From the NCBI GenBank assembly GCA_049976725.1, contig JBMFHR010000005.1, positions 1 to 56,806 on the forward strand: a DNA stretch of 56,806 bases, in the 5' to 3' direction. The number at the start of each line of letters is the position of its first letter. Within the stretch, counting starts at the first letter, position 1. Positions 31,418 through 39,132 of the stretch are shown here, piece after piece. Source of the DNA: Conexivisphaera sp049976725 (GTDB lineage Archaea > Thermoproteota > Nitrososphaeria > Conexivisphaerales > Conexivisphaeraceae). The translations under genes were made by a program, and so were the position numbers. The notes beneath the pieces were generated by a model, which saw only the letters and a program-made list of their open reading frames with translations, was not told the origin of the DNA and did not search any database.

Positions 31418-31864
31418 ATGAATGACGAGCTCGTTGACGAGAAGGATCTGGTGATTCTTAATAAACTGAGGAACAATGCCAGGAGTTCTTACGGCGAGAT
31501 AGCCAAGGAGTTGGGCATCAGCGACGTGGCCGTAATGAAGAGGATAAGGAAGCTCGAAGCGGAAGGGGTGATCAAGAGGTACACGATAATAGCCGATGAC
31601 AGGAAGGCCGGGTATGGGGCGGTCTCCATAACGGGAATAGATGTCGAGCCCGAGCGCCTTTTCGAGGTCGCCTCGGCCCTGAGGGATAAGCCGTACGTCA
31701 AGTACCTCGCGATAAGCTCGGGGGATCACGAGATAATGGTGATCGTGAAGGCCAGGGACAACGCGGAGATGGCGAACTACCATGCCGAGATGGCCGCGCT
31801 CCCCGGGGTCAAGAGGATATGCCCGTCAATGATCCTCGACGTGCTCAAGTTCGAGGAAGTCTAG
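31418..31864 (+). CDS. Lrp/AsnC family transcriptional regulator
   Basis: This 148-residue protein has a winged helix at the N-terminus (LVILNKLRNNARSSYGEIAKELGISDVAVMKRIRKLEAEGVIKRYT) and a C-terminal RAM/AsnC effector domain (GVKRICPSMILDVLKF). It likely forms octamers that sense an amino acid. It is monocistronic with a TATA-like GCTTAATAAATT at 31374-31385, giving a short leader with a GGA just before ATG 31418. Targets are unknown; the kdp palindrome 350 bases away and its own promoter are candidates. Confidence 0.92.
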   Translation: MNDELVDEKDLVILNKLRNNARSSYGEIAKELGISDVAVMKRIRKLEAEGVIKRYTIIADDRKAGYGAVSITGIDVEPERLFEVASALRDKPYVKYLAISSGDHEIMVIVKARDNAEMANYHAEMAALPGVKRICPSMILDVLKFEEV

Positions 31865-31936
31865 CCAGGAGGCTCGGTGGATCCGGGATGAGGGTGGTAT
31901 TGTAGTTTAGTAAATATCATGAATAGATAGTATTAA

Positions 31937-32650
31937 TTATTTGGAGATTGGGCTGGGCTTCCTCGATGCCCTCTCCAGGAACTTCCTAGCGGACTCGACG
32001 TCCTCTATGGGGACAGGCCTGTACGTCAGCCACCAGTCGAACCCCTTGTACTGCTTCAGGCGCTCGTCGGCCTCCTGAAGCGTCTTTGCGGTGGGGACTA
32101 TCGCGTTCTCGCCCACGACCTCGCTGTGCGGCCAGTTGGCCGGAAGCGCGACCTTCTCCCTGTCTATCACCTGCAGCCCCTTGAGCGCCCTCAGTATCTC
32201 GTCGATGTTCCTGCCGAGCTCCAGCGGATAGTAGAGTATGAGCCTTATGACGCCCTGGGGATCCACTATGAAGACGGCCCTGACCGTGCTCGTGGACGAC
32301 TGGGCCTGAACCATCCCCAGCTGCTTCGAGACCGCGCCCATGGGGTCGGCTATTATCGGGAACGGTATCTCGATCCCCAGGTTCTCCTTTATCCACCTGA
32401 TCCACTGTATGTGCGATGGGATCGTGTCCACGCTCAGCCCGAGCAACTCCGCGTTGAGGTTCTTGAAGTCCCCGTACCTCAGCGCGAACGCGTAGAACTC
32501 GGTGGTGCACACGGGGGTGAAATCGCCCGGGTGACTGAAGAGGATCAGCCACTTCCCGGCGTAGTCGTCGGGCAGAGTCTTAGGGCCATGAGTGGTATTC
32601 ACCTTGAGCGTCGGCAGCCTCTCACCGATCAGTGGTATCTCACCAGGCAA
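31937..32650 (-). CDS. Peroxiredoxin (Prx6-like, apparently 1-Cys)
   Basis: This 237-residue thiol peroxidase has the active-site FSHPGDFTPVCTTEF with peroxidatic Cys48 and its Thr45, plus a downstream Arg in TSTVRAVFIVDPQG. The C-terminal arm GFDWWLTYRPVPIEDVESARKFLERA matches archaeal Prx6 proteins, but the usual C-terminal cysteines are absent, leaving Cys48 alone. It is therefore likely a 1-Cys enzyme needing an outside thiol. It starts at TTG 32650, with a TATA-like GCTTAAATAATG at 32681-32692. It would remove hydrogen peroxide made by the SOD encoded elsewhere in the window. Confidence 0.9.
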   Translation of the reverse strand: MPGEIPLIGERLPTLKVNTTHGPKTLPDDYAGKWLILFSHPGDFTPVCTTEFYAFALRYGDFKNLNAELLGLSVDTIPSHIQWIRWIKENLGIEIPFPIIADPMGAVSKQLGMVQAQSSTSTVRAVFIVDPQGVIRLILYYPLELGRNIDEILRALKGLQVIDREKVALPANWPHSEVVGENAIVPTAKTLQEADERLKQYKGFDWWLTYRPVPIEDVESARKFLERASRKPSPISK

Positions 32651-32774
32651 ATTTCTTCACCGAACTACTTGGGAAATTTCCATTATTTAAGCTTTAACGT
32701 ATTTCACCTACGTCAGCCGCGGGACTCACCGTCCGACAAAGGATTTAGGGAGGCCGCAAGGGAGCCAGGTTCCC

Positions 32775-33572
32775 GTGCTCAGGGTAGAGCTGGCGCAGGT
32801 GGCGGCTGAGGGCAGCAAGGAGGAGAACGCCGGAAAGCTGGAGGCAATAATGCGCGGATCCCGCGCGGACGTCGTGGTCTTCCCCGAGTACTCGCTAGGC
32901 GCGAGGCTCGAGAGCGCCGATGCGCTCGCGGAGCCGGTCGACGGCGCCATCATGAGGCGCCTGGCCTCGGCGGCCGCCGAGGCCGGCGTCTTGGCGCTCC
33001 TGGGGATCCTCGAGAGGGCCGATGGGGGACCCTACAACTCGATAGTTGCCCTGGGCGGGGGCGACGCCGTGGTTGTGCACAGGAAGGCCGTGCTCTTCGA
33101 CGCGCTGGGGCACGCGGAGTCACGGTACGTCAGGGCGGGCGACATGCCCCTGACGGTGCTGGAGATCGGGGGGTTCTCCTTGGGGCTCGCCACCTGCTTC
33201 GAGCTGAGGTTCCCTGAGATCTTCAGGGCGCTGGCGGACGCCGGCGCCGACGCGTTCGTCGTGCCGTCCGCCTGGTACGCCGGCCATCTGAAGGAGGAAC
33301 AGTGGTTGGTGAGCGCGGCCGCGAGGGCCATGGAGAACGTATCCTACATGGTGGCGGTCGACAGCGCCGGCAGGGCCTTCGTCGGCAGAAGCCTCGTCGT
33401 CAATCCCTGGGGGCACGTGGAGCTCGACCTGGGGAGGGGTGAGAGGGTGGCCGAGTGGATCATTCACGAGGAGGCCGTCAGGGAAGCGAGGGCCGAGCTG
33501 CCACTCCTAGGGATAGCGCGCGGGCTGCCTCGTCCCCCGCGCGTGAGGAGGATGAGGGCTCCGGGGGCCTAG
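32775..33572 (+). CDS. Carbon-nitrogen hydrolase (nitrilase superfamily)
   Basis: This 265-residue amidase/nitrilase-fold enzyme has the catalytic triad in place: Glu38 in VVVFPEYS, Lys104 in VHRKAVLF and Cys141 in LATCFELRFPE. The length is typical of omega-amidase or N-carbamoyl amidase types. The start is GTG 32775, about 29 bases below GGATTTAGGG (32741-32750). It is convergent with the hisI-fusion gene, whose stop it overlaps by 4 bases. The substrate cannot be told. Confidence 0.88.
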   Translation: MLRVELAQVAAEGSKEENAGKLEAIMRGSRADVVVFPEYSLGARLESADALAEPVDGAIMRRLASAAAEAGVLALLGILERADGGPYNSIVALGGGDAVVVHRKAVLFDALGHAESRYVRAGDMPLTVLEIGGFSLGLATCFELRFPEIFRALADAGADAFVVPSAWYAGHLKEEQWLVSAAARAMENVSYMVAVDSAGRAFVGRSLVVNPWGHVELDLGRGERVAEWIIHEEAVREARAELPLLGIARGLPRPPRVRRMRAPGA

Positions 33573-34363
33573 AGTATCGCCGAGCGGATGCCGAGCGCGT
33601 CGGAGAGCACCGCGCGCCCCCCTTCGGAGCGCAGGTCGGCGAGCCGGCGCACGCGCGAGAGCCCGGGAGCCCCGGCGTCTGCGACCATGAAGGCCGCCAG
33701 CGTTATCTCGTGCTCGGCCTCCAGCCCTGTCATCAGCCCGTGCACGGATTCATCGTAGAACGCTCCAAGTAGAGCTACGCGGCGCTCGCGCGGCCTCCCG
33801 GACAGGTAGGCCCTGAGCCCCAGCCTCTGAGCCATCACGAGCCCCGCCGCCTGGCAGCCGCCGCTCACCACCGCGGCGTCGGCCACGCGCCTGTCGTAGC
33901 CCCTGAGGAGCGCCACCGCCGAGAGCGACATGAGGAGCGGATCGAGCGGCGGGGCACAGTCCATCAGCGGCGAGGGGCGGGAGCCGCCGGCCAGGGACTC
34001 CACCAGGAGCTTCCAGATCGTGTCCATGAGCGGCCCCTCCCACACGGAGTTGTGGAAGCACGACCACCTGCCGGTGTGGCACGTGTTGCCCGATGGGACC
34101 GCGAGGTAGAACACCGCGTCGCGGTCGCAGTCGGCTGTCACGTCGACGACCCTCAGCACGTTGCCCGAGGTCTCGCCCTTCATCCAGATCCTGCGCCTAC
34201 TCCTGGAGTAGAAGTGCGCGAGGCCCGTCTCCAAGGTCAGCTCCAGAGCCCTCCTGTCCGCGTACCCCAGCATCAGTATCTCCCCGCTAACCGCATCCTG
34301 CACCACGACCGGCACGAGGCCCCCTCCCTTTTCGAAGTCCAGCGACCCGAGCGCGTCCTCCAT
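33569..34363 (-). CDS. hisI: Phosphoribosyl-AMP cyclohydrolase fused to a phosphoribosyltransferase-like domain
   Basis: Residues 1 to about 114 are HisI, with HFYSRSRRRIWMKGETSGN and the zinc/magnesium region ADCDRDAVFYLAVPSGNTCHTGRWSCFHN. HisI opens the purine ring of PR-AMP in histidine synthesis. Residues 115-264 replace the usual HisE partner with a domain that looks like a degenerate type I PRTase: DAAVVSGGCQAAGLVMAQRLGLRAYLS, then AAFMVADAGAPGLSRVRRLAD where a PRPP loop would be. The DD pair and Thr-Gly are not conserved, so catalysis is doubtful. ATG 34363 overlaps the hisH stop by one base. Confidence 0.85.
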   Translation of the reverse strand: MEDALGSLDFEKGGGLVPVVVQDAVSGEILMLGYADRRALELTLETGLAHFYSRSRRRIWMKGETSGNVLRVVDVTADCDRDAVFYLAVPSGNTCHTGRWSCFHNSVWEGPLMDTIWKLLVESLAGGSRPSPLMDCAPPLDPLLMSLSAVALLRGYDRRVADAAVVSGGCQAAGLVMAQRLGLRAYLSGRPRERRVALLGAFYDESVHGLMTGLEAEHEITLAAFMVADAGAPGLSRVRRLADLRSEGGRAVLSDALGIRSAIL

Positions 34364-34995
34364 CAGGCATCACGCTCGCCGGATCCGCTGCCGGACGCCA
34401 CGCGCACGAAGTTCCGGAGGACCTTGAGCCCAGGGCCATCGCTCCTCTCTGGGTGAAACTGGGTGCCGTAGAGGGGAGGGGACTCCAGCGCCGCGACGAA
34501 GCGCTGGCCCTCGTGCTCAGCGGTACCGCACACGAAATCCGCCGAGGTGTCGGCGCTGGCGTAGCTGTGGACGAAGTAGAAGTAGCTGCCGGACTCCACC
34601 CCCTCCATGAGGGAGCACCCGCGCTCCACGCGCACCCTGCTCCAGCCCACGTGGGGGAGCTTCCTGGCCCTGAGCCGGCTGACCTCCCCCCTGAGCAGGC
34701 CTAGGCCCTCCGACCCGCCCCACTCCTCGCTCCGCTCGAAGAAGAGCTGCATGCCGAGGCATATCCCGAGCACTGGTGTCCCCGAGTCCAGCAGGTCGAG
34801 CAGCAGGTCCAGGTGCGGCGCCAGGCGGGCGCTGGCCGGCCCGTACGCGCCGACGCCCGGGAGGACCAGCGCGTCGTAACCCCTCCGCGGCGCATCCAGC
34901 ACGTCGACCGTGGCGCCGGCCCTGCGGAGCCCGGCGGACACGCTGAACACGTTGCCGACGCCGTACTTGATGACCCCTATCCTAGGAGCCTTCAT
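34363..34995 (-). CDS. hisH: Imidazole glycerol phosphate synthase, glutamine amidotransferase subunit
   Basis: This 210-residue class I glutaminase has the nucleophile Cys in GICLGMQLFFERSEE, the oxyanion strand PGVGAYGPA, a KLPHVGWSRV loop and the His-Glu pair in GTQFHPERSDGPG. It supplies ammonia to HisF through the HisHF tunnel. It is in the operon between hisE (14-base overlap) and hisI, not directly next to hisF, but all are co-transcribed. Confidence 0.95.
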   Translation of the reverse strand: MKAPRIGVIKYGVGNVFSVSAGLRRAGATVDVLDAPRRGYDALVLPGVGAYGPASARLAPHLDLLLDLLDSGTPVLGICLGMQLFFERSEEWGGSEGLGLLRGEVSRLRARKLPHVGWSRVRVERGCSLMEGVESGSYFYFVHSYASADTSADFVCGTAEHEGQRFVAALESPPLYGTQFHPERSDGPGLKVLRNFVRVASGSGSGERDA

Positions 34996-35290
34996 CGGCG
35001 CTCGCCCCGGGCATCCTCCTCCTGAGCTCGGCCTTGAGGCCTTCCAGGCCGACGCCGGTCATGGCCAGCAGCACCAGCACGTGGTAGACTAGGTCGGCCG
35101 CCTCGGCCGCGACCCCCTCGCCCGTGAGGGCCGCGACCATTAGCTCGGCTGCCTCCTCCCCCACCTTCCTGGCCACGTAGCCCATCCCCCTCTCCGCGAG
35201 GCTGGCGGTGTAGCTGCCCTCCGGCCTCCTCTCCAGCCTGTCCAGTATGATCTCGTAGAGCTCCTCGATCGTGCCGTCATCGGATCTCAA
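34982..35290 (-). CDS. hisE: Phosphoribosyl-ATP pyrophosphohydrolase
   Basis: This 102-residue all-helical MazG-like enzyme converts PR-ATP to PR-AMP, the substrate of HisI. It shows ERRPEGSYTASLAERGMGYVARKVGEEAAELMVAAL and a DLVYHVLVLLA helix, the Glu-x-x-Glu and Asp metal-site pattern of the family. The start is TTG 35290 in a TTGA overlap with the hisF stop. HisE is freestanding here, whereas HisI carries a different C-terminal domain. Confidence 0.92.
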   Translation of the reverse strand: MRSDDGTIEELYEIILDRLERRPEGSYTASLAERGMGYVARKVGEEAAELMVAALTGEGVAAEAADLVYHVLVLLAMTGVGLEGLKAELRRRMPGASADEGS

Positions 35291-36039
35291 ACCCTCACCT
35301 CCACGCCGCGGGCGGCGAGATAAGCCTTCAGATCTCCTATCCTGATCCCACCGTAGTGGAAGAGTCCCGCGGCCAGCGCGGCATCCGCCCCTATCCTGAA
35401 GACCTCCAGGAAGTGCTCCGGCGAGCCGGCGCCGCCGCTCGCTATGACCGGCACGCTGACCGCCGAGAGCACGGCCGCCGTGAGCTCGAGGTCGTAACCC
35501 ATCCTCGTCCCGTCCCTGTCTATGCTGGTCAGGAGTATTTCGCCCGCGCCCATCGAAGACACGCGCGCCGCCCACTCGACGGCGTCAATCCCCGTGGGCT
35601 CCCTCCCCCCGACCACGCGTACCTCCCAGCCGCTGCCGCTCCTCTTGGCGTCTATGGCCGCCACCACCGCCTGGCTGCCGTACTCACGGGACGCCCTCTC
35701 TATTATCGATGGATCCCTGACCGCGGCCGTGTTGACGGAGACCTTGTCGGCGCCCGAGTCCAGCAGCCTCCCGAAGTCCTCCAGGCCGGAGACGCCGCCC
35801 CCGACCGTGAACGGCACCGTTATTGTGCCGGCGACGTCCCGCACCAGGCCGTAGAGCGGTTTCCTCTGCTCCTGGGTCGCCGATATGTCCAGGAACACCA
35901 GCTCGTCCGCGCCCTCCTCCTCGTACCTGGAGGCGAGCTCCACTGGATCCCCCGCGTCCCTCAAGTCCTCGAACCTTACGCCCTTGACGACGCGGCCGCC
36001 CCTGACGTCGAGGCACGGTATTATCCTCCTGGCCGGCAT
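35287..36039 (-). CDS. hisF: Imidazole glycerol phosphate synthase, cyclase subunit
   Basis: This 250-residue TIM barrel has the catalytic Asp in IIPCLDVRGGRVVKGVRF and the second Asp in VVAAIDAKRSG, phosphate sites TVGGGVSGLEDFGRLLDSGADKVSVNTAAV and VIASGGAGSPEHF. It produces IGP and AICAR with HisH. The frame is open further upstream, but ATG 36039 gives the canonical start MPARRIIPCLDV and overlaps hisA by 19 bases. Confidence 0.95.
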   Translation of the reverse strand: MPARRIIPCLDVRGGRVVKGVRFEDLRDAGDPVELASRYEEEGADELVFLDISATQEQRKPLYGLVRDVAGTITVPFTVGGGVSGLEDFGRLLDSGADKVSVNTAAVRDPSIIERASREYGSQAVVAAIDAKRSGSGWEVRVVGGREPTGIDAVEWAARVSSMGAGEILLTSIDRDGTRMGYDLELTAAVLSAVSVPVIASGGAGSPEHFLEVFRIGADAALAAGLFHYGGIRIGDLKAYLAARGVEVRV

Positions 36040-36755
36040 CGCGCGCACCTCCTGACAGCCTCGATGGCCTCCTCGAGCCTCACCGCCCCGCTGTACAGGG
36101 CCATCCCGATCACGGCGGCGTCGGCGCCCGCGCGACAGAGGCCCACGAGGTCGGCGATGGACGATATTCCGCCGGCGCACGCGAGGAACCGGCGCGTGCG
36201 GGACCGAAGGGCGGCCACCCGGGAGAGGTCGGGCCCGCGCATGGTGCCCTCGACGTCCACCTGCGTGTAGAGGTAGCCGGCGACCGGCAGCCCCTCGAGC
36301 ACGCGGATCGCGTCCTCGACCGTCATGTCGCTGCTGGCCCTCCAGCCGCTGTGAACCACGCGACCCTCGCGCTCGTCGACCGCTGCCAGCAGCGGGACAT
36401 CCACCTCGCGGGAGGCCTCCTCCAGGAAGGCCGGATCAGAGGCCCAGGCGGATCCTAACACTATGCGGTCCGCCCCGGCGGAGGACGCCGCCTCAACGTC
36501 CCCCAGGCTCCTGAGTCCCCCGCCGTACTGGACCCTGAGCCCGAGGTCCTTGAGGGCGCGCACGACCCCCAGGTTGAGTGGGCGCCCGAGCTCGGCCCCG
36601 TCCAGGTCGACCACGTGCACCCACCTCGCGCCGGACCTCACGAGGCCCCCGGCCACCTCCACGGGATCGCCTATAACAAGCCCCGTGCCCCTGAGGCCCT
36701 TTACCCTCTTCACGACCCTCCCGCCTTCGATGTCCAGGGATGGCAGGACCTCCAT
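36021..36755 (-). CDS. hisA: ProFAR isomerase
   Basis: This 244-residue TIM-barrel paralogue of HisF isomerises ProFAR to PRFAR. The N-terminal catalytic Asp is in VLPSLDIEGGRVVKRVKG and the second lies in LAAVDEREGRVVHSGW. Half-barrel phosphate motifs are VQYGGGLRSLGDVEAASSAGADRIVLGSAW and ACAGGISSIADL. ATG 36755 overlaps the hisG stop as TGATG. No tryptophan-pathway PriA features were assessed. Confidence 0.94.
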   Translation of the reverse strand: MEVLPSLDIEGGRVVKRVKGLRGTGLVIGDPVEVAGGLVRSGARWVHVVDLDGAELGRPLNLGVVRALKDLGLRVQYGGGLRSLGDVEAASSAGADRIVLGSAWASDPAFLEEASREVDVPLLAAVDEREGRVVHSGWRASSDMTVEDAIRVLEGLPVAGYLYTQVDVEGTMRGPDLSRVAALRSRTRRFLACAGGISSIADLVGLCRAGADAAVIGMALYSGAVRLEEAIEAVRRCARCRPGG

Positions 36756-37627
36756 CAGGGCATCAGCCTCTCTATGCCCAGGGCGACTATGTCCCTGGCC
36801 CCCCTCCTGCGCAGCTCCACTACGAGGGACGGCACCTGATCCAGCGGCACCGCAGCCATCACCTCCCACATGGGCCTCTCGGACTGCACCTTGGCCACCA
36901 TGGGGCCGCTCATGGACGGGAGTATCGAGAGCACGTCCTTCAAGTTCTCGTCCGGGACGTTCATCAGCAGCAGCTTCCTCCTCCTGGCCATTATGACGCT
37001 CCTGAGGGACTCCACGACCCACTCGGCCAGGTCGCGCTTGGACTCCCTGGAGGGACCCCCTATCAGGCGCGCGGAGCTCTCCAGTATCGTGTGGATGGGC
37101 CTCAGGCCGTGCAGGGCCAGCGTGGTGCCGGTCGACATCACGTCCACGATGGCGTCGGCGGCGCCGAGGATCGGCATGACCTCGGCGGCGCCGCTTATCC
37201 TGACTATCTCGACTCTGATGCCCGCGCCGCGGAAGAACTCGTCGGTGAGCCTGGCGAACTTCGTCGCGACGCGCGTGCCGGGGCGCACGTCCCCTATGGA
37301 CCTCACGCCCGAGGTCTCGGGCACCGCGACGACCAGCTTCGCCCTGCCGAACTGCAGGTCGAGGAGCTCCTCCACATCCTCCCCGGACTCCAGGACCAGG
37401 TCGTGTCCCGTTATCCCGAGATCCGCGGCGCCCGCCGCCACGACGCCGGGTATGTCCTCGGCCCTCGCGTACACTATGTACACGCCATCTATGTTCGTCG
37501 GCGTCACGAGGCTGCGCGAGCTCGGGTCGTAGATCGGATCTATCCCGGACTCCTCGAGGAGCTTCAGGGCGGGGCTGCGCAGCCGACCCTTGTTCGGCAC
37601 GGCTATCCTGAGGCGCCCCTCGAGCAT
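36755..37627 (-). CDS. hisG: ATP phosphoribosyltransferase, long form
   Basis: This 290-residue first enzyme of histidine synthesis begins LRIAVPNKGRLRSPALKLLEE, has ARAEDIPGVVAAGAADLGITGHDLV, the PRPP loop AADAIVDVMSTGTTLALHGL and a C-terminal regulatory domain (from about residue 215). That makes it the HisZ-independent, histidine-inhibited form. ATG 37627 follows a 57-base spacer with a hairpin-like inverted repeat and two AT-rich boxes. hisB, hisC and hisD are not in the window. Confidence 0.95.
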   Translation of the reverse strand: MLEGRLRIAVPNKGRLRSPALKLLEESGIDPIYDPSSRSLVTPTNIDGVYIVYARAEDIPGVVAAGAADLGITGHDLVLESGEDVEELLDLQFGRAKLVVAVPETSGVRSIGDVRPGTRVATKFARLTDEFFRGAGIRVEIVRISGAAEVMPILGAADAIVDVMSTGTTLALHGLRPIHTILESSARLIGGPSRESKRDLAEWVVESLRSVIMARRRKLLLMNVPDENLKDVLSILPSMSGPMVAKVQSERPMWEVMAAVPLDQVPSLVVELRRRGARDIVALGIERLMP

Positions 37628-37653
37628 CTCAGGGGGATTTATGAACTACCATC

Positions 37654-37686
37654 GGCGCTGGCGAGCGCCAGTGCATTATTAAGCTT
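37654..37686 (-). promoter_or_regulatory. his operon control region
   Basis: An AGCTTAATAATG-type TATA box (about 37674-37686, minus strand) lies upstream of an inverted repeat CTGGCG-AG-CGCCAG (37658-37671, within the wider GGCGCT...AGCGCC). The repeat sits at the predicted transcription start of hisG, so it could act as an operator, or as a terminator hairpin for the 94-residue gene upstream. Confidence 0.45.
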
Positions 37687-37969
37687 AACTGGGATTCGGG
37701 GAAGCTCCCTCGGAGAGCAGCGAGGAGAGCACCTCCTGCACGTCCCTGCCCGAGGTCTCCACCAGGAGGCGGCCGCTCTTGTAGTAGTAGACTATCCTGC
37801 TTCCCATGAAATCACCGCTGTAGAAGAGGTCCTCGAAGCCGTCGAAGCCGTCGAGCTTCCTCCTCAGTACCTCCAGGACCTCGTCCCTCCGCTCCCACCT
37901 GACCACGGCGAGGTAGGAATCGGACGTGCAGCTCCTCTTCACGCCCATTATATAATCGGATACCTGCAT
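37685..37969 (-). CDS. Hypothetical 94-residue protein
   Basis: I do not recognise this small soluble protein. It begins MQVSDYIMGVKRSCTSDSYLAVVRWERRDEVLEVL, and a predicted beta-alpha-beta pattern ends in GRLLVETSGRDVQEVLSSLL. The start, ATG 37969, is set by a TATA-like CCTTAAATCC (37991-38000) 27 bases upstream. It precedes the his operon on the same strand and is followed by an inverted repeat, so it may be a separate transcript. The coding sense is supported by the promoter and by the lack of a better frame. Confidence 0.6.
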   Translation of the reverse strand: MQVSDYIMGVKRSCTSDSYLAVVRWERRDEVLEVLRRKLDGFDGFEDLFYSGDFMGSRIVYYYKSGRLLVETSGRDVQEVLSSLLSEGASPNPS

Positions 37970-38015
37970 GCGCTCTCATGGGAGACAGTTGGATTTAAGG
38001 ATTGAGCATATTTTA

Positions 38016-39077
38016 TTAGATGGCTTCGTTCTCAGCGTTGCCCGTGCCCCACTGCGGGCTGAACGGGATGCCTATGCTGGCCATCAGGTCACCCAGGGTC
38101 GACGCGGCATCCCTCGCGAGGCGACCCCCGAGGACGCCCAGCTGCGAGCTGGCCAGGCCGAACATCACCAGCCCCTTGGCCTCCGACTCACTGAGCCCCC
38201 TGCTCCTCAGGTAGAAGAGCTGGTCCTCGCTCGGCTTGGCCTCGAACGAGTGGTGCTTGGCCTCGAGCACCTCGCCCGTGTGGACCTCGAGCATTGGGAC
38301 CGCGTAGCCGCGCGCGCCCTCGCCCATGAGCGCGACGCCAGCCGTGAACTCTGTCCGGCTCCGCGCGGCCCCCTCCTCGAGGCTGGCGATCCCCCTGACC
38401 ACCACGTATCCGCCGTCCAGCGCGACCCCGATCGCCGACACACTGCTGGAGCTGCCCGCCCCGGCGTGGTCGATCGCGAGGAAGCGGTCTATCCTGGTAT
38501 CCGCCGGGGATAGGAGGAACGCGCCCGCCCTCAGGGACGCGGACGGCCCCAGGATTATCCTGTCGTCCTGGTGATGCATGCGCCCGCCGGAGCCCAGCAG
38601 CAGGTAGTTCAGCTTGGAGCCGCTCCCCAGTGCCACCCTCAGGCCGGACGCCGAGGGGGCGCCGCCGGAGGGTCCCAGGCGCAGGAACGCGTCTACGGAG
38701 GAGCCCTCCCCGACGATCAGCTCTATGAACGAGAGGTCCAGGGCACCGGGCACTGCCCCGAGGTCCGCCCTCAGCTCCAGGGATGCCCCCGGCTCCACCA
38801 GTATAACTGAGTGGCGCGAGATAACGGAGCCGCACGCGATCGGTTCGCGCGATATCGAGATCGAGGCCCTGCCGCGGACCGAGAGCGCCCTGTATCCCCC
38901 TAGGGACGAGTAGTGCATCGCGGCCAGCTTCGACTCGCTGGCAGGCATCAGGGCGCCAGGCTTAGGACCCCCGTCCGCCACGTCCCCCTCCACTTGGTAA
39001 GAGAAGGCGTCCCCCGGGCAGCGCGACAGGTCGCGCGAGAACGGCTCGTAGGCGCTCCAGTCCGTGTAGTGCTTCAC
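38016..39077 (-). CDS. sufD: Fe-S cluster scaffold protein SufD
   Basis: This protein of 353 residues (from GTG 39077) is a SufD-type right-handed beta-helix with the conserved C-terminal block AKHHSFEAKPSEDQLFYLRSRGLSESEAKGLVMFGLA. It would form SufBC2D with SufB and SufC. The frame is open upstream to the sufB stop and encodes a plausible helix ending in SPTVKHYTDW. No ATG, GTG or TTG lies there, only CTG codons (39131, 39122, 39119), so the start may be earlier than drawn. It is the last gene of sufCBD. Confidence 0.9.
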   Translation of the reverse strand: MKHYTDWSAYEPFSRDLSRCPGDAFSYQVEGDVADGGPKPGALMPASESKLAAMHYSSLGGYRALSVRGRASISISREPIACGSVISRHSVILVEPGASLELRADLGAVPGALDLSFIELIVGEGSSVDAFLRLGPSGGAPSASGLRVALGSGSKLNYLLLGSGGRMHHQDDRIILGPSASLRAGAFLLSPADTRIDRFLAIDHAGAGSSSSVSAIGVALDGGYVVVRGIASLEEGAARSRTEFTAGVALMGEGARGYAVPMLEVHTGEVLEAKHHSFEAKPSEDQLFYLRSRGLSESEAKGLVMFGLASSQLGVLGGRLARDAASTLGDLMASIGIPFSPQWGTGNAENEAI

Positions 39078-39132
39078 GGTCGGCGAGTCCGCGATGCGCT
39101 GGTACGCCTGCCCCCGCAGCAGCTCCTCCAGC

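Noticed and set aside
36740..38005. 421-codon plus-strand frame opposite hisG
   Set aside because: Antisense shadow spanning hisG and the 94-residue gene; no domain signature.
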